Shown here: positions 58,639-64,000 of the stretch, piece by piece | How the letters are laid out: each line of letters opens with the position of its first letter | Numbering within the stretch: the stretch's first letter is position 1 | Assembly: GCA_029448655.1 (NCBI GenBank) | Contig: JACCLO010000008.1 | Location: forward strand, 992,001-1,056,000 | Direction: 5' to 3' | Source of the DNA: Wolfiporia cocos | Taxonomy: Eukaryota; Basidiomycota; Agaricomycetes; Polyporales; Phaeolaceae | Length of the DNA stretch: 64,000 bases | Program-made: the position numbers and the translations under genes | Notes under the pieces: model-generated | What the model saw: only the letters and a program-made list of their open reading frames with translations | Told to the model about the DNA's origin: nothing | The model's database searches: none

Positions 58639-61614
58639 ATGAAGTCAAACTTCCAGGTAATGTCCCGCATGGGCATACTATTGCATGATTGCTAACCACT
58701 GGTGTCAGTTCTCCAACCTCTGCGGGACTGTCTATAGACAGGGAAACATCGTATTCACGCCTGATGGAAACTCCGTATTGAGCCCTGTGGGCAACCGAGT
58801 GTCAGTCTTCGACCTCGTCAAGTAAGTCTAGACATCTGCTAGGTGTATGAAGCTGTTGATCGTGATCAGCAACAAGTCGCGCACCTTTCCATTCGAGAAT
58901 CGCAAGAATGTTGTTGCAATTGCGCTAAGTCCAGATTGTAACGTCCTAGTGAGCGTAGACGAAGGTATTCCATCTCAAATATTCATCATACCGACGGTCC
59001 GCTGATGATGTTCGAAGATGGCCGCGCTTTGCTTGTAAACTTTCGCCGTGGGATTGTGCTGCATCACTTGAACTTTCACAACCCTGTTAAGGACATCAAG
59101 TTCTCCCCGGACGGAAAGTATGCTGTTCCAGCACTCGGCGATTCATGAAACTGATTCCTGCAGGTATATTGCTGCTACGCATGGCTCCCACATCCAGGTC
59201 TGGCGAACTCCAAACCACTTGATTCGAGAGTTTGCACCGTTTGTCCTCCATAGGACGTATACTGGACATCATGACGAAGTTACGAGCATCGAGTGGTCTC
59301 CAGACTCGAGGTAACGCGATACTCGCTTGTTTGTCGCCTACAATTAAGCAGATATACACACAGATGTTTCCTTACCACATCTCGTGACATGACTGCCCGT
59401 CTTTTCACTCTGGACCCTGTGGAGGGTTTCCGACCCAAGACCTTTGCGGGCCATCGTGACGTGGTTATTGGTGCATATTTCTCGACAGATGGCAAAACGG
59501 TATGGTTCTCCACTATGAGCAGGTTTACCTTTTTAACACATACTATAGATATACACCGTTAGCCGTGACGGCGCGGTCTTTACATGGAAAGCCAAGCCCT
59601 CAGAGATCGACTCCGACGACGACTCTGACGACTACCAACCCGTCGCTTCATCGTCCTCCATGGCTGACTCTATCGCAAATACACGGTGGGGCGTCCACAA
59701 GCGAGACTACTTCAACCAACCCGGTACACGCGTCGTGTGTAGTACCTTCCACCGCGCTTCTAATCTCCTGATCGTCGGCTTCTCCACTGGTGTTTTCGGG
59801 CTTTGGGAGCTCCCCGCCTTCTCGAATCTGCATACTCTGAGCATCTCGCAAGAGAAGATATCGTCCGTCGCAGTTAACGCCTCCGGCGAGTGGCTCGCAT
59901 TTGGTGCCGCGCGCCTCGGGCAGCTGCTTGTGTGGGAGTGGCAGAGCCAGTCGTACGTGCTCAAACAGCAGGGACACTTCTCGACGATGAACACGGTCGC
60001 GTACGCGCCTGATGGCGTGCATCTCGCTACGGGTGGCGATGATGGCAAGGTAAAGGTGTGGAATGCCACGTCCGGATTCTGCTTCGTCACATTCGCCGAG
60101 CACTCTGCGCCCATTTCTGCTGTCGAGTTCGCCAAGGCTGGGCAGGTGCTCTTTTCTGCGTCTCTAGATGGCACGGTGCGCGCGGCCGACCTCGTACGGT
60201 ATCGTGTCTTCCGCACGTTTACGTCGCCAACCCCGGCGCAGTTTGCGTCGCTTGCGGTCGATCCCAGTGGCGAGGCCGTCGCCGCCGGGTCGCAAGACAA
60301 TTTCGAAATCTGCTTGTGGAGCGTGCAGACCGGCAAGCTGCTGGACATCCTTGCAGGCCATACTGCCCCTGTGTGCGCCCTGGCCTTCTCTCCGACAGGC
60401 AACCTGCTTGCAAGCGGATCGTGGGACCGCACTGTGCGAATCTGGAACGTATTTGGGCGCAGCCACGCCGTTGAGCCCTTCCAGCTATCATCCGATGTGC
60501 TCGCAGTTGCGTTCCGGCCGGATGGGAACGAACTCGCCGTATCGACGCTCGATGGACAGATCGTCTTCTTCGACGTTGCGCAGGGCCGGCAGACGAGTAT
60601 GATTGACGGGCGGAAAGACGCGGCACCCGGTCGAAAGGCGGGTGACACGACCGTCGCAGCAAGTGGCGGTGCGCACAACAGCTTGTGCTACACTGCCGAT
60701 GGACGGTGCGTGCTCGCAGGCGGACGCAGTCCTTATGTGGCGCTGTACGACGTGCGCGCGAGCGTGCTGCTCAAGCGGTTCAAGACGTCGGAGAACCTGA
60801 GCCTCGAGGGGACACAGGAGATGCTGGACAGCCGGCGCGTGACGGAGGCGGGGAACATCGACCTGATCGACGAACGCGGAGACGAGAGCGACGTGGAGGT
60901 GCGGCGACAGCGCGACGAGGAGCTCCCAGGCGCGAAGCGGAGCGACCTAGCACGACGTCGGGTCCGTGAGGAGGTACGCACAACGTGCGTGCGCTTCAGT
61001 CCGACGGGGCGTGCGTGGGCTGCTTCGACGACCGAGGGGTTGCTCATCTACGCGCTGGACGAGGGGGTCGTGTTCGACCCTGTCGATTTCGCGATGGACG
61101 TCACACCGCAGTCGGTACTGTCCTTACTTGGGTCGCGGTCCTGGCTACCCGCACTCATCACTGCGTTCCGTCTAAACGAGCGGGCACTCATACACCAAGT
61201 CTTTTCGGCAGTGCCCAGAGATGACATTAGGCTGGTCGTGAGAGGTTTGCCGCAGGTGTATGTGGGTGCGTTGGTGAGGTGTGTGGCTGAGGCATTGGAA
61301 GGGAGCCCAAGGGTGGAGTTTGTCATGGTGTGGGTAAAGGCAGTGCTCACGGCTCATGGTCGATATTTGAGGGACCGCTCAGGAGAGCATGCTGGCGTGC
61401 TGCGCGCCTTGCAAAAGGCCTTAGGAGAGTTTGAATCTCTCGTAGTCAAGCTGTGAGTGCATTGAGACCTTCCATCCTATCCTTGTGCTAACAGGCGCCA
61501 TTATCTAGGTGTGAGGAAAACAACGCGACGCTCGCGTTTCTGGTTGATCAGATGAAGATGAAGCATGATCAGGGTCTAGAGAGTATCGGAGATGTTGAGA
61601 TGCTAGCAGCATGA
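58639..61614 (+). CDS. PWP2: PWP2, WD40 protein of the U3 snoRNP / small-subunit processome
   Basis: Pwp2 (UTP1) is a core UTP-B subunit in the nucleolus needed for early cleavages of pre-rRNA. The start gives MKSNFQ, followed across an intron by FSNLCGTVYRQGNIVFTPDG. Small exons then read SVFDLVK, TFPFENRKNVVAIALSPD, GRALLVNFRRGIVLHHLNF, THGSHIQVWRTPNHL, REFAPFVLHRTYTGHHDEV, SRDMTARLFTLDPVEGFRPK and an acidic SEIDSDDDSDDYQ loop. A long exon (about 59551-61455) holds the second WD40 propeller (ATGGDDGKVKVWNATSGFCF, LASGSWDRTVRIWNVFGRSH) and the PWP2 C-terminal domain (LLGSRSWLPALITAFRLNE). A last intron after VVKL joins CEENNATLAFLVDQMKMK and ends at 61614. About 900 residues, normal for the family; no defect seen. 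Confidence 0.96.
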
Positions 61615-61877
61615 CGCCTGTTGCCTACATGGAGCATATTTCAAGCACGTTCTCTCCCCCGCCTCAAAAGTACAATACTGCATGGTCTTTGGCTAATCCA
61701 GGCTTTCATTGGATGATTCCTGACGTTAGATAGATCTAGGTATTAGATCCCTTCGATGCATCGTGCATTAATGCATAGCGAGTGAGATGTCTGCGCAATA
61801 GAGCTTCAACAAGTTCGATTGTTCTATGTGACATACATCAATACAGCTGTTCGCAGACGACCCTTACGTCCAGCAAA
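61615..61877. other. Short convergent intergenic region
   Basis: 263 bp between the PWP2 stop and the stop of the OPT transporter on the other strand; both 3' untranslated regions must share it. No gene. Confidence 0.6.
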
Positions 61878-64000
61878 TCACTGGAGAGGTGGCATGCATC
61901 GGTCGGCAGATAGGTTAAGATCTAAAGAAGATTAAGCCGGAGCCAGGATATGGACGGAATGAAGGCATGACACGCACCGTTACCCCACCATTGTGGGAAC
62001 GTATGAGCATTTCCGGATGCACCGAATATTGCCTGCGAAGTTTAAATGTCAGCGACGAAGAATGTTGGTTGCGTCTGCACTGGTACGTACGAAATTTAGA
62101 ATGAACATGATCACTTGGGTCCCGCCATCCATAGCGGCGGCCACAATATAGCTGTACAAACGATATGTCAGTTTGAGTGCACCCCGATGTTCTGAGGAAA
62201 CGTACTTGTATTTGGTAAACCAGCGTGGGTGGCGCGTTCGTACCCACCATTGCACGAAGATCCCGATGGCCATTACGGTACTTGCCAAATTCAGTCAGTG
62301 GTGGAACCTGACATTACTCACACGCTCGGGCGTACTTCACTTGAGTGTTGATTCCGACAGCAAGCCAGCATGAATACTAGTTCAGGACTTGTGAGGGACT
62401 GCTCGACCTGGTATCCAGGACACATACCAACATAATGATAGACGTGTTAAAATTTTCAAACCCGGCTTTTGGCCAGATGCGATACTGCGTTGACATTGCA
62501 CATTAGCAGAACAGGACAGCATGGATGCACTTACTGCTACATAGAATGGAAGAGGTAGAAATACACCAATCACAAGGGATAAGGGAACGATGTGGTATGT
62601 AGCGTGTGGGCTAAACATGTGCGGGGCCAGAGCTCCCCAGGCGATGGCATTGGCTGAGATAGGTCTCGTAAGGAGCTGCGATTGTGTTAAAGAAATTGCG
62701 GGACTCTCACAATTATACCCCTGGGCGTTTTGGCCGGACCATAACCTGTAAATGTGTTTACATGCCGTCATGATGTAACATCATGGTACCTCACCGAGTG
62801 CCAGAGATTGACAAGAGTGCTGCAAACATTTGCAATCGGTCTCGTTCAGGTGCCATAATTATCAGCGGTTCGAAATGAAACTCACCTGGTCTTTGCGCAT
62901 CAATGATAGATAGCATCATCACGTCTGTATACACATCAGGTTTGTCCCCCAACTCAAGCGACAATTCTCACAATTCAGCAAAGCCCCTACAACAGTGCCT
63001 TTATCGCGAAATTAGCAACATTCCGCTGATGAAACTGGCTTAACTAACCAGTCAACTGCATGCAGAATGTCACGCGCGGCGCGAGCTTTGTGTACTGGCC
63101 AAGCTTAAGATCGGACAGGAAATTGATCCCCTGGGTAATCGGCTGCCCTCCGTACAGCGATCCGTACATATTCGCGACGGGATTGCCAGGCACCATGTAA
63201 GCTACTCATGTGCGTTAAGTTGATGTGAGATCATCTCAATTGCACGGGGCGTACCAGTAATCATCTCGAAGAAACCTGCGGCGTTGCTTGAGAAGCCGAT
63301 GGTCGCCATTAATGTGGAGTACAAGCCACACAGTATAAAGCCGGTCACAAGAAGGACGGTGAGTGCCCACCATGGAAGGCCTGAGTTGCCGGTGTAGTTT
63401 GCTAGGGCAACACGCGCGCATCAGCTCCTGGCCAATGTTCAGGACGCGCAGGTGAGGACTTACTCGCTTGCGCCATGGCATATGCTCCGAGTAGCACGAC
63501 AACATACCACCAGCGAGGAATTTGCCTGTATACCTTCAACTTCTCCCAATGCTATAATGTATGGCATTACATGGGTGAAGCGGAAGTGGCTTGGTAGTGA
63601 CACACCGCATCATGGACGAAGTGAACAGTCTTGTTCCATGGATTAAGTGAATCAACGAATGGCTTAAGGTCCTGCCAGTGCCAAATAGCGACATGGGTGA
63701 CGAGAGCACCGAGGGATAGGTTAGCCGTAATGAGACCGAGGGCGTTAGTCGCAGAAAAGTACGCTGGCTTGAATATCCTTCCGCTTGAGTTGCGACCAAA
63801 TTATCAAGAGGAACGAACATACACCGAGTTTCGCGAACTTGACAGGATCAAATTTGCCGTTTGTCAATAGAGCGGTCTGATTGTACTCCGTGCCGTCCTC
63901 TGCCTACGTCGCATCTTGTGAGCACGGCAGACTCCAACAAAGTATGAGACACCTACAAAAATCGCTTGACTCATGAACGGGAAATTCTTCGCCTTCCACA
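61878..64000 (-). CDS. Oligopeptide transporter (OPT family), 3' part; 5' end outside window
   Basis: Proton-coupled small-peptide or peptide-metal importer of the plasma membrane, OPT superfamily. The visible part begins mid-protein near the right edge: WKAKNFPFMSQAIF, YNQTALLTNGKFDPVKFAKL, PAYFSATNALGLITANLSLG, ALVTHVAIWHW. It continues with LPWWALTVLLVTGFILCGLY, MATIGFSSNAAGFFEMITG, the conserved YGSLYGGQPITQGINFLSDL, KLGQYTKLAPRVTFCMQ, AIAWGALAPHMFSPHATYHI, VPLSLVIGVFLPLPFYVA, QWWVRTRHPRWFTKYKYV, SYIVAAAMDGGTQVIMFILN and FGASGNAHTFPQWWGN. A final exon reads DLNLSADRCMPPLQ, stop at 61878-61880. More than ten short introns. No break was noticed in the part present. Confidence 0.93.

Noticed and set aside
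1..64000. CRISPR array, prokaryotic operon, phage or defence system
   Set aside because: No evenly spaced identical repeats with unique spacers. Genes are intron-rich and fungal. The short tandem repeats are contiguous without spacers.

Overview
The window looks like nuclear DNA of a filamentous basidiomycete, most likely an Agaricomycete; a Polyporales-like white-rot genome is my guess from gene style only. The support is eukaryotic genes split by many 45-100 nt GT-AG introns, high GC in the coding parts, Agaricomycete-style membrane families (DUF6533, DUF6534), and single-copy eukaryotic core genes (SEC24, PWP2, an ELYS-domain nucleoporin). No prokaryotic operon, CRISPR or phage signal is visible.

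Layout. Positions 1-12,100 are a transposon-rich tract: two terminal-inverted-repeat (TIR) elements, a broken Tc1/mariner transposase, a hAT-type element nested in one of them, and a DUF6534-family membrane gene (8115-10191). Positions 12,119-23,410 hold a cytochrome P450 (15100-17283, +) between two paralogous multi-spanning membrane genes pointing outward (12119-14361 on -, 21486-23410 on +). Positions 23,400-36,400 carry almost no genes. They hold two copies of a ~1 kb LTR, a 714 bp foldback element with tRNA-like arms inserted in one LTR, a second hAT-type element, a small TA-flanked MITE and several tandem repeats. A second DUF6534-family gene lies at 36434-38535.

From 40,020 to 49,411 is an ordinary core-gene block: an MFS transporter (-), SEC24 (+) sharing a divergent promoter with it, and an ELYS-domain nucleoporin (-) convergent with SEC24. 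Positions 49,837-54,603 hold two tandem DUF6533-family membrane genes (-). The right end has an F-box gene (-), PWP2 (+) and the 3' part of an oligopeptide (OPT) transporter (-) that runs off the window.

How the genes relate. The core genes serve COPII vesicle export (SEC24), nuclear-pore biology (ELYS domain) and 18S rRNA processing (PWP2); they share no pathway. The striking theme is membrane proteins: six multi-spanning proteins of poorly understood fungal families occur as three pairs (inverted, distant direct, tandem), plus two transporters and one P450. I see no evidence for a secondary-metabolite core enzyme here.

All exon boundaries come from reading splice signals by eye and from agreement between paralogs; none was checked against transcripts.
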